This document shows positions 15,678 through 26,300 of a DNA stretch of 64,000 nt, one piece after another. The translations under genes and the position numbers were made by a program. The stretch's first letter is position 1, and each line of letters starts with the position of its first letter. Under the pieces are notes generated by a model. That model saw only the letters and a list, made by a program, of their open reading frames with translations, did not search any database and was not told the origin of the DNA. The DNA comes from Filimonas zeae. GTDB taxonomy: Bacteria; Bacteroidota; Bacteroidia; Chitinophagales; Chitinophagaceae. The DNA lies in assembly GCF_014641615.1 (NCBI RefSeq), contig NZ_BMIB01000001.1:1364769-1428768 (forward strand), read 5' to 3'.

Positions 15678-15757
15678 TTTTTTGCTACCCTCCCTGCATT
15701 GTTTGCCGTCTTATATACCTGTGAAGCCCCTGTCAGCTAAATTTTTATAGACGGTAT

Positions 15758-16900
15758 ATGTTGGAACAGCATCATTTCTATCAGCAACTGGTAAAGCGTT
15801 ATGCCGCAAACCAGGCCACCAGTGAAGAGCTGGAGGTGTTTTTTCATTTGCTGGAACAGGGTAAGCTGGATGCGGCATTGGAAATGTATATGAACGAGGC
15901 GGCCGGGCTAACAGAAGCGCCTCCTTATGCGGAGGAGCCCTCAGAGGCGGTAATTACACCTTTATACACTAAACGGAAACTATTATACAGGGTGGCTGCT
16001 GCCGCTGTTATATTGATACTCGCAGGTAGTGCCTGGTGGTTCATGAACCGGATTAATGAGCCGGCGCACCCCGGTGAACTGGCTGTGCAGCAGGATATAT
16101 TACCCGGTGTTTCGGGTGCCACGCTTACCCTGGAAGATGGCAGCGTAATGCAGCTGGATACGGCGGCGCGTACCTTACAGGTAACACAGGGCGAAACCTC
16201 ACTGCTGGCAGGTAAAGGAACCCTTACCTACCGCGGAGCACCAGAAGCAGGAAACCTGCGTTATAACGTGCTTACCACGCATAAGGGCGAACAGTACCGG
16301 ATTACCTTAAGTGATGGTACTAAAATACTGGCCGATGCAGCAACTTCCCTTCGTTTTCCGGTAGCGTTTACCGGCAGGGAGCGCGTGGTGGAAATAAACG
16401 GACATGCCTGGTTTGAAGTAGCGGAGAATGCCCGCCAGCCTTTTTATGTAAAGAAGGGTAACCAGCTGGTACAGGTGCTGGGTACCAGCTTTGATATGCT
16501 GGCGTATGACAATGAAAAAAATATGGCTGTAACGCTGGTTACCGGCCGTGTGCAGGTAAACAACGGCAAAGCGGTGTGCAGGCTGGCTCCGGGGCAGCAG
16601 GCCATTGCGGCAAAGGGGGCGGAAGGTATTACGCTTATAAAAGAGGCAGATATAGAAGCAGCTACCGCATGGATTAACGGTAAAATGGTATTTCGCAATG
16701 CAGATATAGCCACTATTATGCGTGCGGCGGAACGGTGGTATAATATAGAGGTGGAGGTACAGGGTAACCTTACCGGCCGCAGCTTTTATTTTGCGGTTAA
16801 CCGTACTGCTCCGTTATCGGAGCTGCTGCACTTTTTAGAAATTTATCATATAAAATATAAACTGGATACTGTAACCCGAAAACTGATACTTATGCAATAA
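15758..16900 (+). CDS. FecR-family anti-sigma factor
   Basis: A 380-residue inner-membrane protein: N-terminal cytoplasmic sigma-binding part (1-75), a membrane helix (about 76-96, YRVAAAAVILILAGSAWWF), the periplasmic FecR domain (about 160-280, TLSDGTKILADAATSLRFP, HAWFEVAENARQPFYV, VLGTSFDMLAY) and a DUF4974 STN-like end (about 305-380). It holds the ECF sigma factor encoded just upstream and is expected to be controlled by the N-terminal STN domain of the SusC protein encoded next. Confidence 0.9.
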   Translation: MLEQHHFYQQLVKRYAANQATSEELEVFFHLLEQGKLDAALEMYMNEAAGLTEAPPYAEEPSEAVITPLYTKRKLLYRVAAAAVILILAGSAWWFMNRINEPAHPGELAVQQDILPGVSGATLTLEDGSVMQLDTAARTLQVTQGETSLLAGKGTLTYRGAPEAGNLRYNVLTTHKGEQYRITLSDGTKILADAATSLRFPVAFTGRERVVEINGHAWFEVAENARQPFYVKKGNQLVQVLGTSFDMLAYDNEKNMAVTLVTGRVQVNNGKAVCRLAPGQQAIAAKGAEGITLIKEADIEAATAWINGKMVFRNADIATIMRAAERWYNIEVEVQGNLTGRSFYFAVNRTAPLSELLHFLEIYHIKYKLDTVTRKLILMQ

Positions 16901-16923
16901 AGAAAGTAAGGGCCTATAAAAAA

Positions 16924-16947
16924 CGTTCCGGGTTAGGAGCCGGAACG
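16924..16947 (+). other. intercistronic stem-loop
   Basis: CGTTCCGG (16924-16931) pairs with CCGGAACG (16940-16947), 8 bp with an 8-nt loop, in the 115-bp gap between the FecR and SusC genes. There is no T run, so it looks like an mRNA-processing or stability element and not a full terminator. Confidence 0.4.
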
Positions 16948-17015
16948 CTACTGTCCGGGCCCCATAAACGCAACTGTTCATTCGCTTATTACGTAAACCC
17001 AAACATGCCAAAACT

Positions 17016-20000
17016 ATGCAAATTTTAGGTACGGGCATTTGCATGCCCGCAGGTAAAGTGCCCAAAGCACGAACAAAAACATTATTTCTGGTTATGAGAA
17101 TGACCGCATTTATTTTACTGATAGCCTGTTTGCAGGTAAGTGCCCGCAGCGCAGCGCAGATTTCGCTGAACGTGAAAAAAGGAAGTCTGCAGACGGTACT
17201 GGAATCGATACACCGCCAGAGCGGGTACGATCTGGTGTATGATGTACACATGGTGCAGCAGAAGGCGGTGCCGGTTAATATCAGCGTTACCAACATCAGT
17301 GTGGAGCAGGCGTTGAATATGCTGCTGGCTAATCAGCCGCTTTCTTATGAAATTACGGCAAGCCGCATTATTTATATCAAAGAAAAAACAGCTGCAAAGC
17401 TGCAGGAAGAATATGTGTTTGCTGCCGCAGCGCCGCCGCACACGGTACATGGTACGGTGGTAAATGAAAAAGGTGAGCCGCTTGGGGGCGCACTGGTACA
17501 GGTAAAAGGATCGAAGATTGCTGCTGTTGCAGATGAAAACGGAGCTTTTACCATAGCAGGCATTGATGCAGGCGCTACGCTGGTAGTTACATTTATTAAC
17601 ATGGAGCGCATAGAGTTAAATCTGCATGGAGGTAACAACGTAAGGGTGGTGATGAAGGTAGCTGTAAACGAACTGGGAGATATAGCTGTACAGGTAAACA
17701 CCGGTTATCAGACGTTGCTGCGCGAGCGGGCTTCCGGTTCTTTTGCCAAGCCCGATATGAACATATTTAAAGCACGTACCGGTACGGTAAATATTCAAAC
17801 CCGCCTGGAAGGTTTAATTCCCGGCCTTACCATTATTCCGGGGCAGCGGAACATTCCCAGCCGCAACGGATCTTCTTCCGGCGATCAGGCTTTGGTACGT
17901 GGCAACAGCAGTATTCAGATAAACGGCGATCCGTTGTATGTGGTAAATGGTATTCAGGTGCCGGATATTACCAATATAAACCCGGATGATGTGGCCGATG
18001 TAACTGTGTTAAAAGATGCGGCTGCGGCTGCTATCTGGGGGGCGCGGGCTGCCAACGGTGTTATTGTGATTACTACTAAAAGCGGAACCCGCAACGAAAA
18101 GCTGGCAGTGGCTTACAGCGGTTTTGTAAACTTTATGGGAAAGCCGGACTTTGATTATATACCGGTGATGAACAGCCGGCAGTACCTGCAAACTGCAAAG
18201 GAAATATTCGATCCCATTGAATATCCATGGGGTAACTTATCCCGCTATAACTCGTATGTTGCCCCGCATCAGTTGATTTTGTATAACCGTTTCAGGGGGC
18301 TGATTACACAACAGCAGGCAGATGCACAAATGGATAGTCTGGCAGGTATTGATAACCGGCAACAGATAAAAGATCTTTTATACAGAAATGCTTTGTTAAC
18401 CAATCATACTTTTTCATTTTCCGGCGGTAGCAAACTGTACGATTTTTATGCTTCTGTTGCCTGGAACAATACGGTATCTAACAGGCCAGGTGAAAAAAAC
18501 AATGGCTACAGGCTTACCCTGAACCAGAATTTTCAGCCGGCACGTGGTGTAAAGGTTGCTATCAATGGTTTACTGGCGCATACCCGTACGGAAACGCCGC
18601 GCAACATTGCCGTTGATTCCCGCTTTCTGCCTTATCAGCTATTTAAGGATGCAGCAGGCCGGTCATTGTTTATGAACTATACACAGGGTATGACAGATTC
18701 GTTGCGCAACGAGTATCAGCAGCAAAGCCGTATTAATCTGGATTATAACCCCCTGGAAGAAAGAAATTACGGATACAGCAAAAGCAACGGACTGTCAGCC
18801 AATCTGAGCAGTAATGTGGAAGTGAAACTGTATAAAGGACTGAGTTTCCGGGGCACCTATGGCTATGTAACAGATAATATGGACGCAACCAGTTATGACG
18901 ATAGTAAAAGCTTTAAACAGCGGTTTGAGTTGCTGGGCATGACGGTAGTGCCTGCTGCTAATGCTGCACCGGTATATTATCTGCCCGCTACCGGTGGAAA
19001 GTATACGGTTACCCGTACGCAGCAACGCAGCTGGACGGTGCGCAACCAGTTGATTTATTTGCTGAGTGCCAGAAACGGGAGAGATATGGTTAGTATTCAG
19101 GCCGGGCAGGAAGCGCAGGAGCAGGTATCTGTAAATAATTCTACTACCGTACGGGGATACAATGAAGCCCTGCAGAGCTATGTGGCGCTGGATTATAAAA
19201 CGCTTGGCCAGGGAGTATGGAATACCCTGTTACCTATTGGTGGCCGGTTTAATGAAATGCCGTTTACCCAGTCAGAAACACGCGACCGCTTTGCCAGTTA
19301 TTTTGCTTTGGTAAATTATAACATGGATCACAGGTACAGTCTTGATCTGAGCTGGCGGGTAGATAAAAGCTCATTGTTTGGAAAAGACGTATCGGTGCAA
19401 AACAGGCCGGTATGGAGCGTAGGCGGGAAGTGGCAGATTGGTAAAGAGCGTTTTATGCAAAACCAGAAGCTGGTTAATGATCTGGCTGTGCGCGCCACCT
19501 ACGGTTTAACCGGTAATTCGCCCTATGCCGGGGCCGCTGCTTTGTATGACATATTAAGGGCGGAAACCGGGGTTAACGTGGCGGGTCCGGCTCTCAGTAT
19601 TATGGAGCCTGCCAATAGCAGACTGGTATGGGAGCAAACAGCCACCCGCAACTTTGGGGTTGATTTCTCTATACTGAACAGACGTATCCGTGGTAGCATT
19701 GACTATTACTATAAAAATACCACCAACCTGCTAGGTACTATTGCGCTTAACCCACTTACCAGTCTTAATGCTGCTACAGGTAACCTGGGCAGGCTGGTAA
19801 ACAAGGGCATAGAAATGAATATTAATGCTACGCCTGTACAAACCGGCAACTTAACCTGGACAACCGGGCTTGTTATCAGCTATAACAACAATAAGCTGGT
19901 GGAATACATTCCGTTCAACGCCAATGTAAATGTTGCCAGTGCTAAAATTCTGGCAACCAATTACTGGATAGGAGCGCCCGTGCAGCCTTTGTTTGCTTAC

Positions 20001-20648
20001 CGTTTTGCAGGCCTGGATAACATGGGCGATCCGCAGATACGCCTTACAGATGGTACTGTTACCAAAGGGAAATATACTGCTACGCCAGATGATATTGCTT
20101 TTATGGGCACTACCGTACCCAGATATACAGGTGGCTTTACCAACAGCATACAGTACAAATCGTTTACCCTTACGGGCAATATGATTTTTAATATGGGGCA
20201 CGTAATGCGTAAAGATGTAAATGGTTTTAACACCGGCGTGTTAACCGGCGCAGCCAGCCAGTTTACCGGAAATATTGAAACGTATTTTCTGAACAGATGG
20301 AAGGCGCCTGGTGATGAAGCCCATACCAATATACCTTCCTATGTGGTTAACCAGAATGAAAGCTTCAGCAGGCGCGAACTTACTTATTATTATTCCGGCG
20401 ATATAAATGTGGTAAGTGCTTCTTATATCAAGCTGCGCGATATTACCATTGCTTACAGATTGCCTGCTGCGGCACTGAAAACACTGCATCTGAATACGGT
20501 AAATGTATTTGTGCAAACAGGCAATTTTATGATCTGGCGTGCCAATAAAGATGGAATAGACCCGGAGTTGCACGGGCTTACTTCTGGTATGCGTCGCATG
20601 CCTGCTTTTACACATTCATACAGTGTAGGTGCCAACATCAATTTTTAG
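17016..20648 (+). CDS. SusC/RagA-family TonB-dependent outer-membrane transporter with STN domain
   Basis: A 1210-residue transporter: signal peptide (ending near VSARSAAQ), STN signalling domain (about 50-115, LQTVLESIHRQSGYDLVYD), a carboxypeptidase-like beta domain (about 145-215, VHGTVVNEKGEPLGGALVQV), a TonB plug (about 250-350, including LYVVNGIQVPDI and AAAIWGARAANGVIVITTK) and a 22-strand barrel ending in Phe (SVGANINF). The STN domain couples it to the FecR/ECF pair upstream. A start at 17094 would also leave an intact signal peptide. The locus lacks glycosidases, so the cargo may not be a glycan. Confidence 0.9.
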   Translation: MQILGTGICMPAGKVPKARTKTLFLVMRMTAFILLIACLQVSARSAAQISLNVKKGSLQTVLESIHRQSGYDLVYDVHMVQQKAVPVNISVTNISVEQALNMLLANQPLSYEITASRIIYIKEKTAAKLQEEYVFAAAAPPHTVHGTVVNEKGEPLGGALVQVKGSKIAAVADENGAFTIAGIDAGATLVVTFINMERIELNLHGGNNVRVVMKVAVNELGDIAVQVNTGYQTLLRERASGSFAKPDMNIFKARTGTVNIQTRLEGLIPGLTIIPGQRNIPSRNGSSSGDQALVRGNSSIQINGDPLYVVNGIQVPDITNINPDDVADVTVLKDAAAAAIWGARAANGVIVITTKSGTRNEKLAVAYSGFVNFMGKPDFDYIPVMNSRQYLQTAKEIFDPIEYPWGNLSRYNSYVAPHQLILYNRFRGLITQQQADAQMDSLAGIDNRQQIKDLLYRNALLTNHTFSFSGGSKLYDFYASVAWNNTVSNRPGEKNNGYRLTLNQNFQPARGVKVAINGLLAHTRTETPRNIAVDSRFLPYQLFKDAAGRSLFMNYTQGMTDSLRNEYQQQSRINLDYNPLEERNYGYSKSNGLSANLSSNVEVKLYKGLSFRGTYGYVTDNMDATSYDDSKSFKQRFELLGMTVVPAANAAPVYYLPATGGKYTVTRTQQRSWTVRNQLIYLLSARNGRDMVSIQAGQEAQEQVSVNNSTTVRGYNEALQSYVALDYKTLGQGVWNTLLPIGGRFNEMPFTQSETRDRFASYFALVNYNMDHRYSLDLSWRVDKSSLFGKDVSVQNRPVWSVGGKWQIGKERFMQNQKLVNDLAVRATYGLTGNSPYAGAAALYDILRAETGVNVAGPALSIMEPANSRLVWEQTATRNFGVDFSILNRRIRGSIDYYYKNTTNLLGTIALNPLTSLNAATGNLGRLVNKGIEMNINATPVQTGNLTWTTGLVISYNNNKLVEYIPFNANVNVASAKILATNYWIGAPVQPLFAYRFAGLDNMGDPQIRLTDGTVTKGKYTATPDDIAFMGTTVPRYTGGFTNSIQYKSFTLTGNMIFNMGHVMRKDVNGFNTGVLTGAASQFTGNIETYFLNRWKAPGDEAHTNIPSYVVNQNESFSRRELTYYYSGDINVVSASYIKLRDITIAYRLPAAALKTLHLNTVNVFVQTGNFMIWRANKDGIDPELHGLTSGMRRMPAFTHSYSVGANINF

Positions 20649-20666
20649 ATTCAAAGAAAGTAATTC

Positions 20667-22124
20667 ATGAAAAAGCATATTCATTCTTCTTTTATACTGC
20701 TGATTGCTATTACGGCGGTGGTAAGCTCCTGTAAAGATTCTTTTCTGGAGGTGATTCCCAAAGGCAAGCAGGTGGCCTCTTCTGTAAATGATTATGAACT
20801 GTTAATGAACAGTGCTATTCACTACCAGTATTCGGGCGGTGGCTGGCAGGTGCCGGTGTTGCTGGGCGATGAAATTGCGGCGGAAGACATAGAGTTTCAG
20901 CAGGCTTACCCCCAGACACAACGGTTGTTTAAATGGGAGGCACAGGTATATGAATTAACCGATGAATCGCAGGATATCAAGGTGCCGTTGACTAACAACT
21001 ACGCGTTGAATAAAATTATTAATGAAGTAATGGATGCTGAAGGTGGTACGGAGGTGCAAAAACGCATACTTAAGGCAGAGGCAATGGCTACCAGGGCATT
21101 TAATTATTTTCAACTGATTAACCTGTATGCAAAACCTTATAACGAAGCCACCGCAGCTACAGACCCCGGTTTTCCTGTCAACACCACCTCCGATATCACT
21201 AAGAACAACTTTAGCCGGGGTACGGTAAAGGAGATGTATGATTTTATTATAGCAGATTTAAAGGAAGCTATAGCGGCGCTACCGGCTACACAACCTGTTA
21301 GTCAAACGCGCATGTCCCGTGCAGCTGCCAGTGCCCTGCTGGGTAAAGTGTATTTGTTTATGGCAAAGCCGGAAGAAGCGTTGATGTATCTAAACCAGGC
21401 TTTTGCCGATATGAATGCATGGCCGGTGCCTGCGCGTTTGTACGATTATAATAACACATTTGCACCCGGTGGCAGTTTTTTGCCAATAGGATGGAACGGA
21501 CCCATTTCTCCTTCTGTGAACAGGAATGATTTTACCGAAACATTATTGTCCAAAACCTTTATGAATATATCTGGTAATGGGAATAACGGTATTATTATCA
21601 GCCCCGCTACCGCTGCTTTATATGGCAGCAGCGATCTGCGTTTGAAGTTTTATTCCGCTACTTTTTCCAGTAATATGGCCAACCCCTCAGGCAGGCTGCG
21701 TAAATACGGTGTTCTGTATTCGAGATTCGGCATTGGCCTGGCAGATATGTACCTGTTGCGTGCAGAGTGTAAAGCACGTACCAACGATGTTTCAGGTGCC
21801 GTGGAAGATGTGCAGGCACTGCGCAGCAAGCGGATGCCAGCCGCAGACGCTGTGGTACCTGCTGCAGTAGCAGGCGACAGGGCGGCGCTGATTGCGTTTA
21901 TTATAGACGAACGCATCCGCGAGTTTGCAGCAGAAGGCCACCGCTGGTTTGATATGCGGCGCTTATCGGTTGATCCTTTGTTTACAGGCATTTCTTTTAC
22001 GCATACCCTGTTTCTTACCGGGGGCGGTACAGAAACTTATACGCTGCAGCAGCCCAACAGGCTGGTATTGCGCCTGCCTTATACCATTCTTAGTGTAAAC
22101 CCTGGTATGGCAGATAACCCATAG
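20667..22124 (+). CDS. RagB/SusD-family surface lipoprotein
   Basis: A 485-residue lipoprotein (lipobox VVSSC, then KDSFLEVIPKGKQVA). TPR-like helices (ILKAEAMATRAFNYFQLINLYAKPY) and the typical C-terminal pattern GIGLADMYLLRAECKARTND...IIDERIREFAAEGHRWFDMRRL define SusD. It forms the lid of the SusC transporter encoded 18 bp upstream and captures its ligand at the cell surface. Confidence 0.9.
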   Translation: MKKHIHSSFILLIAITAVVSSCKDSFLEVIPKGKQVASSVNDYELLMNSAIHYQYSGGGWQVPVLLGDEIAAEDIEFQQAYPQTQRLFKWEAQVYELTDESQDIKVPLTNNYALNKIINEVMDAEGGTEVQKRILKAEAMATRAFNYFQLINLYAKPYNEATAATDPGFPVNTTSDITKNNFSRGTVKEMYDFIIADLKEAIAALPATQPVSQTRMSRAAASALLGKVYLFMAKPEEALMYLNQAFADMNAWPVPARLYDYNNTFAPGGSFLPIGWNGPISPSVNRNDFTETLLSKTFMNISGNGNNGIIISPATAALYGSSDLRLKFYSATFSSNMANPSGRLRKYGVLYSRFGIGLADMYLLRAECKARTNDVSGAVEDVQALRSKRMPAADAVVPAAVAGDRAALIAFIIDERIREFAAEGHRWFDMRRLSVDPLFTGISFTHTLFLTGGGTETYTLQQPNRLVLRLPYTILSVNPGMADNP

Positions 22125-22141
22125 CAGTAATCTATTAATAT

Positions 22142-23308
22142 ATGACACAATACAGGCTATTCAGGCGGATGGCCCCAGGCATTGCCTTGCTGGTACTTTC
22201 CGCCGGTGTAAATGCGCAGGAGCATTTTGTGCTGCAGGGGCGTTTGGCGGCCGACAGCAATGGTACCGTAAGACTAACGTATTACAAAGGGCGCCGCCTG
22301 GTAACAGACTCGGCAAAGGTTACCGCCGGCAGGTTTTCTTTTGCAGGTACATTGGAAGCACCTTGCGAAGCTACGCTGGTACGTAATCCGGCCCAGGGCC
22401 GCATCAGCTACGAACAATATATACAACAGGATGCTCAGGAATTTTACCTGGCACCAGGCGATAATATACTGGAAAGCAGCGCGGGTGTAAAAAAGGCAAC
22501 GATCAGTAATAACGGGGCGCAGGCAGATTATCTGGCGCTGAAGCTGCTTCGTGCCGGCTTTGATGAAAAAATGGAAGCTGCAAGAGTAGCCGGGCAACAG
22601 GCATTTGAGGCGAAAAATGATTCGGCCCTACAGCGTATAAAAGCTGTTATAAAAACCTGTGAACAGGAGAAGGAAAAAGCGGAGGATGAATTTATTCAAC
22701 AACATCCTGACAGTGATGTGGCTTTTGATATGCTACAGGTGCGATGCACCGTGCGGCCTGTAAATACCACTGCTGATGCCGCTTTATACGCAGTGTTCAG
22801 TAAACGTATACAGCAATCTGTTAAAGGAAAAGCGCTGGGTGCGCTGCTGCAACAGGCACAATTGCTGAGTGCAGGCCATACTGCGCCTGATTTTACCCTG
22901 CTGGATACCACCGGGCAGCCGGTAACCTTATCATCGCTCCGGGGCAAATACGTATTGCTTTGTTTCTGGCATGCACAGAGTATGGGCACGTCTGCTTACG
23001 CTGAAGCTATAAAACTATTACATAAACAGCACCAGCGCCAGGACCTCCTTATTCTATCGGTAGGGTATGTATCCGATTGGGAAATGTGGACGGGTATGCT
23101 ACAGCGCCAGCAGTTACCAGGCATACATGTAGTGGATTTGAACGGGGTTGATATGAAAGGCAACCAGAGTGAGACTGCAAAAGCCTACGGCCTTACTATC
23201 GGCAGCTTTCCGCAGTGTTTTCTGCTGGATAAAAACGGAACTATCCTGGCCCGGCATCCTGCCTTTAACAACCAGCTGGCTGCTAATATTTTAAAACTGA
23301 TTCCATAA
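22142..23308 (+). CDS. TlpA/DUF4369-type exported thioredoxin-fold protein lacking CxxC
   Basis: A 388-residue exported protein (signal peptide ending VNAQE). The N-terminal third is a DUF4369-like beta domain (about 25-125) and a thioredoxin/AhpC domain runs from about 248 to 388 (APDFTLLDTTGQPVTLSSLRGKYVLLCFW). Where active TlpA proteins have WCxxC, this one reads FWHAQSMGTS, with no cysteine pair, so it is unlikely to be an oxidoreductase. It may bind partners or be a redox-dead companion of the next gene product, which keeps CIPC. It lies 17 bp after the SusD gene and 3 bp before the TlpA-M16 gene. Confidence 0.82.
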   Translation: MTQYRLFRRMAPGIALLVLSAGVNAQEHFVLQGRLAADSNGTVRLTYYKGRRLVTDSAKVTAGRFSFAGTLEAPCEATLVRNPAQGRISYEQYIQQDAQEFYLAPGDNILESSAGVKKATISNNGAQADYLALKLLRAGFDEKMEAARVAGQQAFEAKNDSALQRIKAVIKTCEQEKEKAEDEFIQQHPDSDVAFDMLQVRCTVRPVNTTADAALYAVFSKRIQQSVKGKALGALLQQAQLLSAGHTAPDFTLLDTTGQPVTLSSLRGKYVLLCFWHAQSMGTSAYAEAIKLLHKQHQRQDLLILSVGYVSDWEMWTGMLQRQQLPGIHVVDLNGVDMKGNQSETAKAYGLTIGSFPQCFLLDKNGTILARHPAFNNQLAANILKLIP

Positions 23309-23311
23309 GAT

Positions 23312-26300
23312 ATGAAGAAGATAAGTGTGTTCATGGCCCTGGTGCTGTCGCTGCCCGCAATGGCGCAGCAATCTGTTGTGGTATCTGGTTATGCAGATAC
23401 ATCGCTGCATGCCTCTGCCATTTATTTTTACGATAAGGTATGGCCCTTTCCGGTATTAACAGATTCATGCGAGGTAAAAAAAGATGGCAGCTTTACAGCA
23501 CGGCTGCCCCAAAAAACGTCGGGTGTTTACCTGGTAAGTGTGGGCGAAGGCACGCAATACGGCCTGTGGGCAGATAAGCCTGCCGTGCAGGTGTCTTTTG
23601 ACAAAAGAGGGATACCGGTAGAAACAGGGGCAGCCAGCGAAGCGCTGATGAACCAGGCAAACCAGTTGCAGGCAGAACGACAGGCTGGCATGAGTGCCAA
23701 CCCTTCTGCCGCATTCCGGAAGTACAAAACGCAGTTACTGGAGTTGGTAAAAACGGGAAAAGATGTGCCTTCGGTAGTGTATCTGCTGGGGCTGTATGAT
23801 TATGAAACTGACCGCGAACTGATTGATGAAGTTACAGCAGTACTGCTGACCAAACATCCGGATAACAAGGCTGTGCAGTGGTACGTGCAGGAAGCCCGCC
23901 GGCTTCGAAAGGGCGCGCCGGCACCTGATTTTACTTATATTACCCCAACCGGAGCCAAAACTACCCTGCAACAACAATTGCGTAAGGCAAAATATACGCT
24001 GGTTGATTTCTGGGGTACTTATTGTATTCCCTGCCGGGAAGGTATACCGGGTATTAAAAAGCTGTATGAGGCTTACCGTTCTAAAGGGTTAGGTATACTG
24101 GCAATATCGCTGGACGATAAAGATGATCTGTGGAAAAAATCATTAAAAGAAGAAGCTATGCCCTGGGCGCAGGGCAGGGTTGAGGACCGGGGCAGAGGAT
24201 TAATGAAGCAGTTTCGCTTTAGTGGCATTCCTTATCTGGGCGTGTTTGACAGTGCGGGTAAAATTGTGGCGCTGGCTATGTCGCACCACGAACTGGAAGA
24301 AACCTTTAAAGCGCTGATGGGGGCACCGGATGCATCTACCAAAGTAGAAAATGATGAGCTGCCTATAGAACAATCAGCTGCCGAAAAAGCTGCCATCAGC
24401 AAAATGCTGCAGCGCGATTTGTGCAGCGATGTTGAATGGATACTAAAGACTTTTACGGCCGACAGTTTTAAAGTAGCCTATCTGGAGCAACTGAAAGCTA
24501 TTACACCCCTGAAAGTATATCAGGAAGGAAAGCTGGGATATTCACTCAGTCTGTTCTATGCGTCGCTGCAGCAGGTAAACCGTTCCGGCGCTGATAAAGC
24601 TGCGAAACAAAAAAGTTACGACTCGCTGGAGAGAAAGCAGCTGGGGTTTCTAAGAATGGTATTATATAAAAACCAGTATGGGCAATATCTCCGCTTCCGG
24701 GCAAACAATGGTATGTTGCCCAGGCCGCTGCCTTTGGCTTCCGGTGTGCGTACCGGAGTGTTACCTAACGGGTTTACTTATTTTATCAGCCGCAATCAGG
24801 TGCCTGAAAACCAGGTGCTGTTGTATCTGGTAAATAAAGTAGGTTCTATACGGGAAGAAGCGCATGAAAGAGGACTGGCGCATTTTATGGAACACATGAA
24901 TTTCAACGGTACCCGCCACTTTCCCGGCAGTCAGCTGGTGGATTACCTGCAAAAGGCAGGTGTACGGTTTGGGGCAGACCTGAATGCGTATACCGGTTTT
25001 CATGAAACCGTATATGAACTACCGGTAAGCAGCAGAGATACCGTGGTGCTGGAAAATGCTTTTCGTGTAATGCGCGACTGGGCCAGTGAAGCTACGTTAG
25101 ACTCTCTGGAAATTGAAAAAGAAAGAGGGGTGGTGCTGGAGGAAAAGCGGCTGGGTAAGGGCGCTGCTGAAAGGGCTAATCAATTGTTTTTTCCCGTAAT
25201 GGTGAATAACTCCCGTTATGCATACAGATTACCTATTGGTAATGATACGGTATTGAAAACATTTACCCCCGAAACCTTACGGCAGTTTCATCGAAAATGG
25301 TACCGACCCGATCTGCAGGCGCTGATAGTGGTGGGCGATATAGATGTAGCCAAAACAGAGCAATGGATTACAGAGCAGTTTTCTACATTGGTTCGCCCTG
25401 CGGCAGCTGTAGCGGCGGCAGACTATAGCATTCCATTAACGGATAACAATCAGTTTGCCACGGTAACAGATGCGGAGATTACCAGTACGCAGATACAGAT
25501 TGTAACCAGGCGTAAAGCCGGCAGCCTGCGCACGGAAAATGATTACCGGGAGCATATTAAACAGCAGTTGCTGAACCGCCTGGTAAAACAGCGTATAGCT
25601 GCGGAAGCAGACGAGGTAAAAGAACCTGCTTTTTCTGCTGTTAACGCCGGTTTACAGCCGTTGATGGGTGGAGTGGAAATGTTTTCTGTAGATATCGCTG
25701 TTAGAGAAGACCTGATACACGAAGCTTTTCAGCAAAGCTGGCGTATGATAGAACGTTTGCGTAAGCACGGCTTTACGGCCGCGGAGCTGGCCCGTGCACG
25801 CAAAGCTTACACCACTGCTATGGAAAATGCTTATCGCGAACGGGATAAGCGTTCTTCAAAAAGTATAGTGTCTGAGCTGCAGCAATACTTTCTTAACGGT
25901 ACCGGTATGCCGGGAATGGAGTGGGAGCGTGGTTTTGTAAAAGAAAGTTTAGATGTTATTACTGTTGAGGATATGAATGCCCTGCTGGCGGATTATCTCA
26001 CGCCTGCAAATCAGGTTATTCTGATTCAGGCACCCGAAAAAAATAAAGGCCGGTTGCCGGATGAAAGTACCGTATATGCATGGATGCAGGCAATAGGTGC
26101 AGAACCTTTTACTACTTATAAAGAGCAGGAAGCTGCCCAGGCCCTAATGACTACACCGCTGGCAGCAGGCAGCACTGTTGCAGTGCGGACGGTTGCGCCG
26201 CTTTCCATTACAGAGCTTACTTTAAGCAACGGTGTTAAAGTGGTATTGAAACCTACTTCGTTCCGGAATAATGAAATACTGTATTATGCTTTTGCTGCCG